DNA of 36,040 bases. Origin: an uncultured Peptococcaceae bacterium (GTDB lineage: Bacteria > Bacillota > Peptococcia > Peptococcales > Peptococcaceae). Position 1 is the first letter of the stretch. Each line of letters opens with the position of its first letter. The DNA lies in NCBI GenBank assembly GCA_902492275.1, contig CABUKW010000013.1, positions 1 to 36,040 on the forward strand, read 5' to 3'. The notes beneath the pieces are model-generated. The model made no database searches. It was not told the origin of the DNA and saw only the letters and a list, made by a program, of their open reading frames with translations. This document shows, piece after piece, positions 1 through 8,192 of the stretch. The position numbers and the translations under genes were made by a program.

Positions 1-1083
1 AAATGCATTTGCTAATGGTTCTGTTGCAACTAATAGCCAAATAATATTCCACACAATCCCCTTCGAAATGCTTTGGAACGTAATAAACTCTTCTCCATTT
101 GCTTTGCGATATGCACACAATATGCAGAGCGCAAGACACAGCATCCCTGTAAGTCCTAACATACTACAGATTTTTGTGAGAACCCATTCAGCAGGTGCAA
201 TATTGGGAAGAAACATTCCTACTAAAAATCCTATTAGAACACCTAATGCATATTTCTGCTCAAATGTCATCTTCTCATCTTCGCCTCCCATTGCTGCAAG
301 TTCTTCGCCCAATGCAGCAATTTCTGGGAATTTTAACCGAAGGCCATATTTTACAACTACTAACCATAAAGCTAAATATATATTCGTAAACAACAACCAC
401 CATACAGTCCATCCGATAAATGGCACTGTCGCAGTAGAATCATACGCCGCCATCCCATTCGCAAAAAAATTAATCTGTACAATGGAACCTGGATTAAATG
501 GCCACAAAAAGTTTGCCAACATGAATGACATGACTGTACTGGGAACCATAATCATTGTAAATTTATTTCTTTTTTCATACCCTGCCTTTTCTGCAATGGT
601 ACTATACATACTCCATAATAAGAATAAACCAGCTAATCCACAATGTAATGCAAACATAATCTCCGATGCTATTAAACATCCAAACATCAAAGCATATGGT
701 TTTCCTCTAAAAATTCTTAATTTCATCAGCTTGTTAGCAACGTAAGATGTAAATTTCGTTGCTGCAAGCGCTTCCGCTAAACAATATCCTAATAATGATT
801 GCGATACAGAATTGAACGTCCAGCCAGCAATAAACAAGTCTTGAAAGGAGTCGGCATATCCAGAAATCCCCAAGGCCAATAACGCAATTAAACTGGGCCA
901 ATCCAATGCAATAAACAACCAGCCATATACAGCCCCCAAAAATGCGCCTAAAACTCGCATCCCCACTTCACTGATTTGGGCAAAGGGCGGCAGATAACCA
1001 AAACCAAACGTAATCAATATAAAGATAAGAATATGAATATAATATACTGTACATTTCTTTCCTTCTTGTTTTGTCGCAGTCAT
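1..1083 (-). CDS. DASS-like anion permease of cassette 1 (partial, C-terminus outside window)
   Basis: The minus strand is open from an ATG at 1083 to the left edge: 361 codons, the C-terminal part lying outside. A strong Shine-Dalgarno (GGAGAGG) precedes the ATG. The translation begins MTATKQEGKKCTVYYIHI and carries many hydrophobic membrane segments. It is plainly a paralogue of the permease at 23513-24970: both share the blocks YLPPFAQI/FLPPFAQI, MRVLG, YGW.FIALDWPSLIAL, AEKAGYEKRN and ATEP.ANA at matching positions. The family is inferred as divalent anion/Na+ symporter (DASS, ion-transporter superfamily), probably moving an organic anion across the cytoplasmic membrane. It lies 139 bp downstream of the hydrolase at 1223-3247 on the same strand, with a terminator-like hairpin between, so expression may be attenuated relative to the hydrolase. 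Substrate unknown. Confidence 0.85.
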   Translation of the reverse strand, partial: MTATKQEGKKCTVYYIHILIFILITFGFGYLPPFAQISEVGMRVLGAFLGAVYGWLFIALDWPSLIALLALGISGYADSFQDLFIAGWTFNSVSQSLLGYCLAEALAATKFTSYVANKLMKLRIFRGKPYALMFGCLIASEIMFALHCGLAGLFLLWSMYSTIAEKAGYEKRNKFTMIMVPSTVMSFMLANFLWPFNPGSIVQINFFANGMAAYDSTATVPFIGWTVWWLLFTNIYLALWLVVVKYGLRLKFPEIAALGEELAAMGGEDEKMTFEQKYALGVLIGFLVGMFLPNIAPAEWVLTKICSMLGLTGMLCLALCILCAYRKANGEEFITFQSISKGIVWNIIWLLVATEPLANAF

Positions 1084-1148
1084 AAAGTTTCCGCCTCTCC
1101 AAAATCTCATAAAAATAACGATCAATGAATTATACATTACAGTCTTAT

Positions 1149-1201
1149 AAAAAATGAGACTGTCGTGTTAACGAATGAAAAATCGTGAAACAACAGTCTC
1201 A
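1149..1201 (-). terminator. Intrinsic terminator or attenuator between hydrolase 1 and permease 1
   Basis: On the minus strand, arms TGAGACTGT (1193-1201) and ACAGTCTCA (1155-1163) pair perfectly. Pairing extends inward through further G-C, A-T and G-T pairs, and the hairpin is followed by a run of six T (1149-1154). It sits 22 bp after the hydrolase stop and before the permease start, so it either ends the hydrolase transcript or lets only part of transcription through to the permease. Confidence 0.75.
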
Positions 1202-1222
1202 TCTCACAATATTTTTATTCCA

Positions 1223-3247
1223 CTACTTCTCTAAAATCTGATAAACTGGCGCGCCTTCACATTGTGCAGGCATTCTTACGCCACCCAATACGGCCACAGT
1301 CGGCGCTACGTCTACTTCACGAATCACCCGATCGGTGATGTAATTTTTCTTAACATTAGGACCGGCCGCCATAAAAATCGGCGATACAGAGGTATCGGTA
1401 TAACCATAATAAGTAGAAATAGAATCCCCATGGATACGATTAAAGCCTTCTTCATTAAAGTAAATAATATCGCCGCAGTTCTCACCATTTAAGCCAAAAT
1501 GGGCAGCTTCTTTTTTCCGTACTGCCATAGAAATAATACGCTTCCCATTCCAACGATAGCTGTACAAATCGTCAATAATTTTGCGTTCTAATTCATACTG
1601 ATCTGCCGGATCTACAATACCTTCTGGATTGCGGCCTTTCAGATTGATATAAATGTAAATTCCACGCTGCGCCACAGCAGTTGTTTTGCTCCAATCAATT
1701 TCACGCAAGTCGTTGCCATCGGCATCTTTTTTCATAACCGTATAGCCCAACTCCTGCATCACCTTAATATTCACGCCAAACGGATCTCCTACAGGTACTG
1801 CTGGCTCATCCTCTTCTGCGCAAACCAGACCATGATCAGAAGTAATGATAATATCCCAGCCTTTATCCAATAAATGCATGAAGCGTCCCAAATAACGGTC
1901 TGTATCCACATAAAACCGTTCCATTACGTCTTGGAAAAGCTTTTCGTCATAGAATTTCTTATTTGGACGATATTTTGACAATTCCCAGAAAGAATGGCCT
2001 GCAATATCCACATTGTGCAAATGAGAAAATACTACTTCATAACCATTCTGTTCAATCAAATAGTTCATACTGTTGGCCTGCCATTCGGAGTAAGACTCCC
2101 ACAGCGGCGCAAAAATCTCATTGGCACATTTTGGCGTGTCGCCAATCAGCATAGATACACTGCGAATTTGTCCTACATTCTCCCGAATCTGCGTTAATAA
2201 TGATTTTGGATGGAACAGCATATCGTTGTCAGTTTCCATGGCATTGCCCAGCCACAATTCTACACTGGAACCATCAGCAGCCACATCAATTAAAATTACC
2301 TGCCGAACAACTTCAATTTTTTTGCCGCCCTTTGTGACGGTATCCATGATATCATTCACTACAACATGGGGCTGATCTAATACTACAATTGGTTCCGTAT
2401 TTTTCTTCGACTTATAAATAGCAATCTTATCATAAATACCATGTTCGTTTGGAATTACCAAAACCGGCCGACGTTCCATACCATTGCTGATTGGAATGCT
2501 GAATTCTTTTGCCCCGTTTGGTGCATCGGCCCAACCAGTCGCCTCTTTAATAGGCAATGTCGTTTTTACTTCTTCTAATTCTGGTTTAGAAACGCCAGCA
2601 CATTCTCCTTCATGTTCATTCATAATCATGTTGGTCAGTACTTTCTGTTTTAAAGACATATCCAACCCATTCTGACTGCCATCCAATTCTTCTTCTACTT
2701 CTAAATCAGAAATTACGCAACCAGCGCCAGAACCATCCGATTCCTTTTCAGCTATATGCGCATCTTTAATATCCACTGAGGCCTCAATCCACTGGCCCCA
2801 TTCAGCAGTCCCAACAGCAATATTAATATTAGACGGCTGTGTCCCATCAATAACATGCAGATTTGGACTATCAGATGTTGGTGGCCAAGAAGAACCTGGC
2901 CAATGGAACACCAATGTCTTACGCCCTTCTTCCGCAAATACATTCCACAACGGCTCCGCTTTACAGTTAGTCGAATCAAAAGAATAAACCAATGTGTCTA
3001 ATTTTGTTGGATGGGGATTCCAGAAATCCGTAATACCATGAGTGCCCGCATAGGCACCTGTTGCTAACGTTGTCCACATGGGTGGTGTAATAGTAGGCAT
3101 TGCTCCCAACATAACCAAATCTTCTCTGGCAGAGCCTCTTTTCATAAATTCAGTAAAATTCGGCATAACGCCTTTATCCATATATTTTTTTGTTAAACGT
3201 GGGTCCAAACCATCAACGCCTAACACCAAAACCTTATTTTGCATCAT
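1223..3247 (-). CDS. Alkaline-phosphatase-superfamily hydrolase, type I phosphodiesterase/NPP type (cassette 1)
   Basis: A 674-residue protein with the two-metal active site of the type I phosphodiesterase/nucleotide pyrophosphatase family (PF01663). Visible elements: metal-ligand Asp in LGVDGLDP (about residue 12); nucleophile Thr54 in PTITPPMWTTLATG; NVDIAGHSFW near 411-420 (Asp and His ligands); ITSDHGL near 468-473 (Asp-His); NRIHGDSIS near 602-610 (final His). There is no S/C-x-P-x-R formylglycine motif, so it is not a sulfatase. There is no signal peptide, so a cytoplasmic site is inferred. Roughly residues 150-390 form an insertion between nucleophile and later ligands. Conserved with its two paralogues here: HWPGSSWPP (about 114-122) and PAQCEGAPVYQIL at the C-terminus. 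AGGAGG precedes a double ATG (3247 or 3244). Gene is AT-rich compared with core genes. Probable role: hydrolysis of an imported phosphate or phosphonate ester; substrate unknown. Confidence 0.88.
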   Translation of the reverse strand: MMQNKVLVLGVDGLDPRLTKKYMDKGVMPNFTEFMKRGSAREDLVMLGAMPTITPPMWTTLATGAYAGTHGITDFWNPHPTKLDTLVYSFDSTNCKAEPLWNVFAEEGRKTLVFHWPGSSWPPTSDSPNLHVIDGTQPSNINIAVGTAEWGQWIEASVDIKDAHIAEKESDGSGAGCVISDLEVEEELDGSQNGLDMSLKQKVLTNMIMNEHEGECAGVSKPELEEVKTTLPIKEATGWADAPNGAKEFSIPISNGMERRPVLVIPNEHGIYDKIAIYKSKKNTEPIVVLDQPHVVVNDIMDTVTKGGKKIEVVRQVILIDVAADGSSVELWLGNAMETDNDMLFHPKSLLTQIRENVGQIRSVSMLIGDTPKCANEIFAPLWESYSEWQANSMNYLIEQNGYEVVFSHLHNVDIAGHSFWELSKYRPNKKFYDEKLFQDVMERFYVDTDRYLGRFMHLLDKGWDIIITSDHGLVCAEEDEPAVPVGDPFGVNIKVMQELGYTVMKKDADGNDLREIDWSKTTAVAQRGIYIYINLKGRNPEGIVDPADQYELERKIIDDLYSYRWNGKRIISMAVRKKEAAHFGLNGENCGDIIYFNEEGFNRIHGDSISTYYGYTDTSVSPIFMAAGPNVKKNYITDRVIREVDVAPTVAVLGGVRMPAQCEGAPVYQILEK

Positions 3248-3622
3248 ATATTCCTCCTGACTATTTAATAGAAAATTAAGAATTCATAAAGCATCTTTTT
3301 CAACCGGTTGATTTTTCCTTATCTTTATCATACACGAAACTTATATACTGAAAAATCAGAAGAAAACTGTCAAAAAAATTTTGCTACAACTTTTTTAGAT
3401 ATCATGATATACTAGTTACATGTTTAACAGCATTATCCAATAATACCGTATATAGTGTCTTAAAATATATACTTTTTAAACATTATTTTCATACCACTTA
3501 TTTAGCAGTTTTATAGTTTCAAAAAAGCTATATGACTGTTTTTTCTTTATCATTTTGTAGTTAATTTTTTATCATGATATTTTAGATTTGTCTTTAATAT
3601 ATCTAATTTGGAGGCGAAATTT
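3248..3622. promoter_or_regulatory. Divergent control region of cassette 1, with two TATCATGATA palindromes
   Basis: This 375-bp AT-rich gap separates the hydrolase (minus) from the LysR gene (plus) and contains no gene. The palindrome TATCATGATA occurs twice: inside a 12-bp perfect palindrome ATATCATGATAT at 3399-3410 and again at 3570-3579. A consensus TTGACA lies on the minus strand at 3368-3373. If it is the hydrolase -35 box, the first palindrome is centred near -67, the usual position of a LysR recognition site. I found no good -10 at 17 bp from it. On the plus strand, TTGTAG (3555-3560) and TATTTT (3578-3583) are spaced 17 bp, and the second palindrome falls between them, as expected for autorepression. 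Operator function is inferred. Confidence 0.55.
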
Positions 3623-4525
3623 ATGCGTTTAGAACAATTAGCTTATTTTGTGAAAACAGCAGATATTGGATCATTTTCCGCTGCCAGCATGGAATTATTT
3701 ATCTCTCAACAAGCACTTAGCACTTCCATAAAAAATTTAGAGAAAGAATTTCAAGCACAGCTCCTAATTCGCACGCCAAAAGGCGTCGTACTTTCTGACG
3801 ACGGTAAATATTTTTACGAAATTGCCACACAAATTCTGTCCTTATCTCAACAACTGCACCAACACTTTTTGACAGAACCTATACTACCTGCAAGCACATT
3901 AACGATTGCCTTAAATGTCAAACAAAAAAATCACTTTTTCCCGAAGATTATCAGCTATTTTTATAAAGAATATCCGCAACTTAATATCGTCTACAATCTT
4001 GTTGACAATAAAGAAATTATCAATTCACTTTTAACCGATAAAGCAAATTTAGGCGTAATCTCCCTTTTAAATATCAACAAAAATCGTTTTCTGACTTTGC
4101 CTGATAATATTTACTTTGTGCCCTTTGATACTTCAGACTACGCATTAATGACAAATATACATTCGCCATTAGCACAGTTACAGACAATTTCGATGGAAAC
4201 CGTTATAAAACATCCTATTATTTTAAATGCTACCCATAATTTTACGAGTGACCTATTTTATCAGCTTATCATGATGTATACGGAAGACCCAAACGTCATT
4301 TGGACTGATAGCGATGCCTTGCAAATTCAAATGGTCGAAGATAATATTGGCAATATGTTATTTGTAAAAAAGAACCCTTTACCGTCGAATACCGTCTGCA
4401 AAATTCCTATCACCAATAAAATCTTAATAGAAACAGGCTTTTTAATTCGCTCGGATCATCAATTAAATCCTGTATGCAATCATTTTATTGAAAAAGCAAA
4501 AGCAATTATTGCTGAAAATTTCTAA
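3623..4525 (+). CDS. LysR-type transcriptional regulator of cassette 1
   Basis: The 300-residue product has a typical LysR N-terminal winged helix-turn-helix (MRLEQLAYFVKTADIGSFS..., then AASMELFISQQALSTSIKNLE, about residues 1-60), followed by a ligand-binding domain. The ATG at 3623 was chosen because GGAGG lies at 3610-3614, 8 bp upstream. An in-frame TTG at 3608 would overlap that site. It is divergent from the hydrolase at 1223-3247 across a 375-bp control region, the classic arrangement for a LysR activator and its target operon, so it probably senses the substrate or a product of cassette 1. The gene is AT-rich like the rest of the cassette and ends in a strong hairpin at 4545-4588. 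Confidence 0.9.
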   Translation: MRLEQLAYFVKTADIGSFSAASMELFISQQALSTSIKNLEKEFQAQLLIRTPKGVVLSDDGKYFYEIATQILSLSQQLHQHFLTEPILPASTLTIALNVKQKNHFFPKIISYFYKEYPQLNIVYNLVDNKEIINSLLTDKANLGVISLLNINKNRFLTLPDNIYFVPFDTSDYALMTNIHSPLAQLQTISMETVIKHPIILNATHNFTSDLFYQLIMMYTEDPNVIWTDSDALQIQMVEDNIGNMLFVKKNPLPSNTVCKIPITNKILIETGFLIRSDHQLNPVCNHFIEKAKAIIAENF

Positions 4526-4544
4526 ACTACATGAAACAAAAAAG

Positions 4545-4588
4545 CTGCTTCGCTAAGAACTCCTATGTTCTCAACGAAGCAGTTTTTT
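4545..4588. terminator. Bidirectional intrinsic terminator after LysR 1
   Basis: CTGCTTCG (4545-4552) pairs with CGAAGCAG (4575-4582), with a further inner GAAC/GTTC pairing. A run of T follows at 4583-4588 and a run of A precedes it. It lies between the convergent LysR gene and the Kef-type antiporter gene and can serve both. Confidence 0.85.
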
Positions 4589-4639
4589 CACCAATCTTTA
4601 TAATTCCATTGTTTTTAAGAAAAATTATACTCTTACTTC

Positions 4640-6943
4640 CTACACCAATTCTTTTTTTACCAAATGCTGCCCCATTTTTTGAGAGCCCAATACCCATAAC
4701 AAGTCATCGGTATTCAAAACAAAGTTGGGACTCACGCTCAAAATAGGCAGCATGTTGCGCTCAATGCCAATGAGGCAGGCGCTCCAGTTGGATTTAATGC
4801 CAGAGTCACGAACGCTACAGCCAGCTAAAGGCGATCCTTTTTTTACTGTAACTGCATAGGCAAACAGCTGTTGTTCTTCCAGCCATTGATCCTGGTTAGT
4901 AATGAACTGATGCAGCGAAACTGGATCATCCTCGCTTTCCAGCAAAAGATCGCGCTGCTGATTCATCAGAGCAAAATTTTCAAGGGCTTTTTCTGTACCC
5001 AAAATGTAGAGCCGGTCACCCGCTAAAATTTGCTCATCACCTTCTGGAATATTGATATGCTTGCGGCCGCGAATAATTTTGATCACGTTAACCTGCATGA
5101 TCTTTCCCCACTGCAAATCGTTTAATTCTTTATCGGCGGCAGCACTTTTATGCGTGCAAATATACGAGGCTACCTGCAACTGTTCATCCAGCCAATTATG
5201 CACTTTCCCTGTCTCGTCCTTCCGCAGTTCCTGCAGCTTTTTCTCATTGAAATTGGCCAAAAACCGCGCTTCCATTTCCAGATAACGGCCCACCAGCCAG
5301 TCTGAACGAGACAGCCAGAAAATTACCGGCACAGCCACAAGCACAATCAACCAGTTTGGAACGTACAGCATCAAACAAAGAGGCCGCACCACCAAAAAGA
5401 CAGTTACCGCCGTGCGCAAGCCTACCAATAGCATCAAAGGCAAATGATTGGCAAAGCTTTTCAACCATAACGCTGTAAAATACCGTTTACGGAAAATCAT
5501 CATGGGTGGTAAAAAAGGTGCCATAACCACATAAATAGCGATACATGTCAAAACACCGGCAATCGTATTGTTGGATAGCGTATCCTGCAAAGCTGGCCAT
5601 AACAACATCCGGCCAATTTCGCTGATTCCTAACAACAACACCCCATAAATAAGAAATGTCGTGCAATAACCCTTTAAAAACAGCTTCCAATCAGGACTTT
5701 TTTCTTCTGCAGCAGAAGCTATTTTTTCTTCTTTATAGCGCTGCGCACTTTCCTGCCATTTTTTCGGTACGATTTTCTGAATCAAAGCACACACACTATC
5801 GGAACTGCTGATTAAAAAAGGCGTGGTGAATGTGGTGACTACCGACACTGCCACAATCACTGGATAAAGAAAATCACTGGTAACGCCCAAGCTCACACCC
5901 AGCGTAGCGATGATAAAAGAGAATTCCCCAATCTGCGTCTGACTCATGGCGCCATAAACAGAGGTTTTTAAGTCCTCACCGGCTATCAGCATACCTGCCG
6001 TCAACAATACCACTTTGCCCACAATCGTAACCACTGTCAAAATAAGAATAGGCACCAGATATTGCACCAACATAGAAGGCACAACCATCAAACCGACGGA
6101 AACAAAGAACACCGCGCCGAATAAATCCTTGCAGGGATTGACCAAATGCTCAATGCGCTCCCCATGTATAGTACCGGCCATGATGGAACCGGCCATAAAA
6201 GCACCTAAGGCTGACGAAAATCCGATGGCATCAGCCAGCCAGACCATACCAAAGCAGATGCCCAACGCACAGACTAATAAAGTCTCGTCTGTCATTAAAT
6301 TCTGTGTTTTCTGCAAAAAAGACGGGATTAAATAAATCCCCAAAAGCAACCATACCACCAGATATACCATCAGTTTGCCGATGGTAGTAGCCAGTTCCAT
6401 CCCGCTAACGCCCTGGCTGACGGAAATGGTAGACAAAACTACCATCAAAAAGATCGCCACGATATCCTCTATCACCAGCGTACCAATGGCCAGCTTGGTA
6501 AACTTAGCTTCCTTTAAGCCCAAATCCTCAATGGCCTTGATAGTAATCATGGTAGAGGACATGGACAGCATACCGCCCAAAAAGATGCTGTTCATGGTAC
6601 TCCAGCCCATGGCAATCCCTACTGCATAGCCCAATACCATCATACCGCCAATTTGTAAAAGGGCCGAAATAACCCCTGTGCTGCCCACAGTAGCCAGCTT
6701 ATGTAAACTAAATTCCAGCCCTAAGCTGAACATCAAAAAAATTACGCCAATTTCCGCCCACAAATTAATATTGTTTGTATCCCCGATAGTCGGTACAAAG
6801 CTTACCACCGGTCCAATCAAGAAACCAGCCAAAATATAGCCAATTACCATAGGCTGATTGATTTTTTTACATAATAAGGTTGTGATGCCGGCCACAACTA
6901 GGAGCAATGCTAAGTCTGAAATTAATGTTGCCAAATGTCCCAT
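4640..6943 (-). CDS. Kef-type monovalent cation:proton antiporter (CPA2) with C-terminal TrkA_C domains
   Basis: The 767-residue protein is predicted to exchange K+ or Na+ for H+ across the cytoplasmic membrane. The N-terminal 370 or so residues form about 12 hydrophobic segments of the Na+/H+ exchanger fold, with the family motifs GYILAGFLIGP and MFSLGLEFS. A second hydrophobic region (about 420-550) is additional to the usual antiporter core. The cytoplasmic tail shows two TrkA_C-like stretches (roughly 580-655, with EGDEQILAGDRLYILG, and 690-760, with LNTDDLLWVLGS). I do not see a TrkA_N/RCK nucleotide-binding domain, unlike KefB/KefC of proteobacteria. AAAGGTGAT precedes the ATG. It stands alone between two terminators, so it is probably monocistronic. 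The ion actually carried cannot be read from the sequence. Confidence 0.85.
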   Translation of the reverse strand: MGHLATLISDLALLLVVAGITTLLCKKINQPMVIGYILAGFLIGPVVSFVPTIGDTNNINLWAEIGVIFLMFSLGLEFSLHKLATVGSTGVISALLQIGGMMVLGYAVGIAMGWSTMNSIFLGGMLSMSSTMITIKAIEDLGLKEAKFTKLAIGTLVIEDIVAIFLMVVLSTISVSQGVSGMELATTIGKLMVYLVVWLLLGIYLIPSFLQKTQNLMTDETLLVCALGICFGMVWLADAIGFSSALGAFMAGSIMAGTIHGERIEHLVNPCKDLFGAVFFVSVGLMVVPSMLVQYLVPILILTVVTIVGKVVLLTAGMLIAGEDLKTSVYGAMSQTQIGEFSFIIATLGVSLGVTSDFLYPVIVAVSVVTTFTTPFLISSSDSVCALIQKIVPKKWQESAQRYKEEKIASAAEEKSPDWKLFLKGYCTTFLIYGVLLLGISEIGRMLLWPALQDTLSNNTIAGVLTCIAIYVVMAPFLPPMMIFRKRYFTALWLKSFANHLPLMLLVGLRTAVTVFLVVRPLCLMLYVPNWLIVLVAVPVIFWLSRSDWLVGRYLEMEARFLANFNEKKLQELRKDETGKVHNWLDEQLQVASYICTHKSAAADKELNDLQWGKIMQVNVIKIIRGRKHINIPEGDEQILAGDRLYILGTEKALENFALMNQQRDLLLESEDDPVSLHQFITNQDQWLEEQQLFAYAVTVKKGSPLAGCSVRDSGIKSNWSACLIGIERNMLPILSVSPNFVLNTDDLLWVLGSQKMGQHLVKKELV

Positions 6944-7060
6944 TGTATCACCTTTCTTAACTGAAACTCTTTTTTATTATATTCGCTTTTTTAAATTTAA
7001 ATCCCTTTAGAATAGTTATTCTTTTCACAATCTGAACATTCTGTTAATCCTCCCGCAAAA

Positions 7061-7107
7061 ATAGAAAAATCAATGAACGATTGCAAGAAACAATCCGCCA
7101 TTGATTT
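7061..7107 (-). terminator. Intrinsic terminator of the LysR gene at 7122-8075
   Basis: Arms AAATCAATG (7067-7075) and CATTGATTT (7099-7107) are perfectly complementary, with inner CGATTG/CAATC pairing. On the minus strand a T-rich run (7065-7069 as A on the plus strand) follows. It lies 14 bp after the LysR stop codon. Confidence 0.8.
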
Positions 7108-7121
7108 TCATAGCGTCATAT

Positions 7122-8075
7122 CTATTCGGCTTTTTTCTCTTGTTCTTTCTTTTGCAGCTGCTGATAAAATTTTTTCAGTTCTTCCAAAAAGCATTTTTCC
7201 ACCATCGTAAACTTGCGTTTTTTCGGCGTTACCAACACATGCATCATATCCAGCTTCACATCTAAAAGGCCAACGCGGCAAATTAAGCCCGCCGCCACAT
7301 AAGGATCCTCCTCGCCAGCAAAGGAACTGGCCATAACAGCCACACCCAAATCGGCAGCAATGGCTTGTTTAACACTATCTTTGTCTTGAAAAGAAATGAT
7401 GCTGTTAGGGCAAATTTCATCTTCACCTAAAATCATGCAATTTTCCTCATAGGTATGCTCCTGCTGAATAATCCAGGGATAAGCGTAGGTCTCGACTACA
7501 TCGACGGCTTTTTCCTGTGCCAATGGATTATTCTTGCTGGTATATAACATAAAGCTTTCTGTCATCAACTGCTCTGCCGCAAAATTACGGATACCCAGAT
7601 TGTTCTGCAAGGTTTTTAGTTTGTCCACGCCTACAAAAGATGTCACGCTGATGGTGGAAATGCCCGCCAACAAAGAAGGAATACTTTTGTCAGGAAATGT
7701 TTCTTTCACGTGCACAGTAATCCCGGGATAAGCCTGTTTACAGGCAATGATGACTCTGGGCATAATGGTACTGCAAATAGTGGGCGAAGCATCCACGTAT
7801 ACATCCCCGCTGATATACCCGGGACTTTCATTCGAATTACGGATATTCTGTACCTCATTTAAAATGATGTCAATGGAGCCCATCACCTTTTCACCGTCCT
7901 CCGTCAGCTCCACTCCCTGATTAGAACGACGGAATACCTTGTAGCCTACCTCCTCTTCAAAATTATGAATGGCGTTGCTGATGGTGGGCTGGGTCAAGTA
8001 TAACTGCTTAGCCGCTTTGGATATGGAACGGCACTGCACCACTTCTTTAATATAACGGAACTGTTCTAAATTCAT
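7122..8075 (-). CDS. LysR-type transcriptional regulator (divergent from the EEP-fold gene)
   Basis: This is a 317-residue LysR-family protein: the HTH (RSISKAAKQLYLTQPTISNAI, about residues 16-36) is followed by a ligand-binding domain, and the C-terminus is lysine- and glutamate-rich (QQLQKKEQEKKAE). AGGTGATG precedes the ATG at 8075. The nearest divergent gene is the membrane-anchored EEP-fold protein at 8193, 117 bp away, so this is its most likely target. The Kef-type antiporter lies downstream beyond a terminator and is not obviously co-transcribed. Base composition resembles the core genes rather than cassettes 1 and 2. The effector is unknown. Confidence 0.9.
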   Translation of the reverse strand: MNLEQFRYIKEVVQCRSISKAAKQLYLTQPTISNAIHNFEEEVGYKVFRRSNQGVELTEDGEKVMGSIDIILNEVQNIRNSNESPGYISGDVYVDASPTICSTIMPRVIIACKQAYPGITVHVKETFPDKSIPSLLAGISTISVTSFVGVDKLKTLQNNLGIRNFAAEQLMTESFMLYTSKNNPLAQEKAVDVVETYAYPWIIQQEHTYEENCMILGEDEICPNSIISFQDKDSVKQAIAADLGVAVMASSFAGEEDPYVAAGLICRVGLLDVKLDMMHVLVTPKKRKFTMVEKCFLEELKKFYQQLQKKEQEKKAE

Positions 8076-8118
8076 ATCATCACCTCATAAAAAGGAAATC
8101 AAATGCTTACCTCGAATA

Positions 8119-8151
8119 AGTATAACACAAATTGCGAAAGAATGATATAAT
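8119..8151. promoter_or_regulatory. Overlapping divergent -10 elements between LysR and the EEP-fold gene
   Basis: On the plus strand, TGATATAAT (8143-8151) is an extended -10 box 41 bp before the EEP gene start. On the minus strand, TATACT (8119-8124) suits the LysR gene. I see no good -35 for either. The two elements are so close that binding at one probably affects the other. Confidence 0.5.
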
Positions 8152-8192
8152 ATCAACAACAAAGAAATTTTAAGTACCTTTGGAGGACTATC

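Noticed and set aside
68..745. 225-residue plus-strand open frame near the left edge
   Set aside because: It is the antisense shadow of the partial permease 1-1083, whose translation matches permease 2 block by block.
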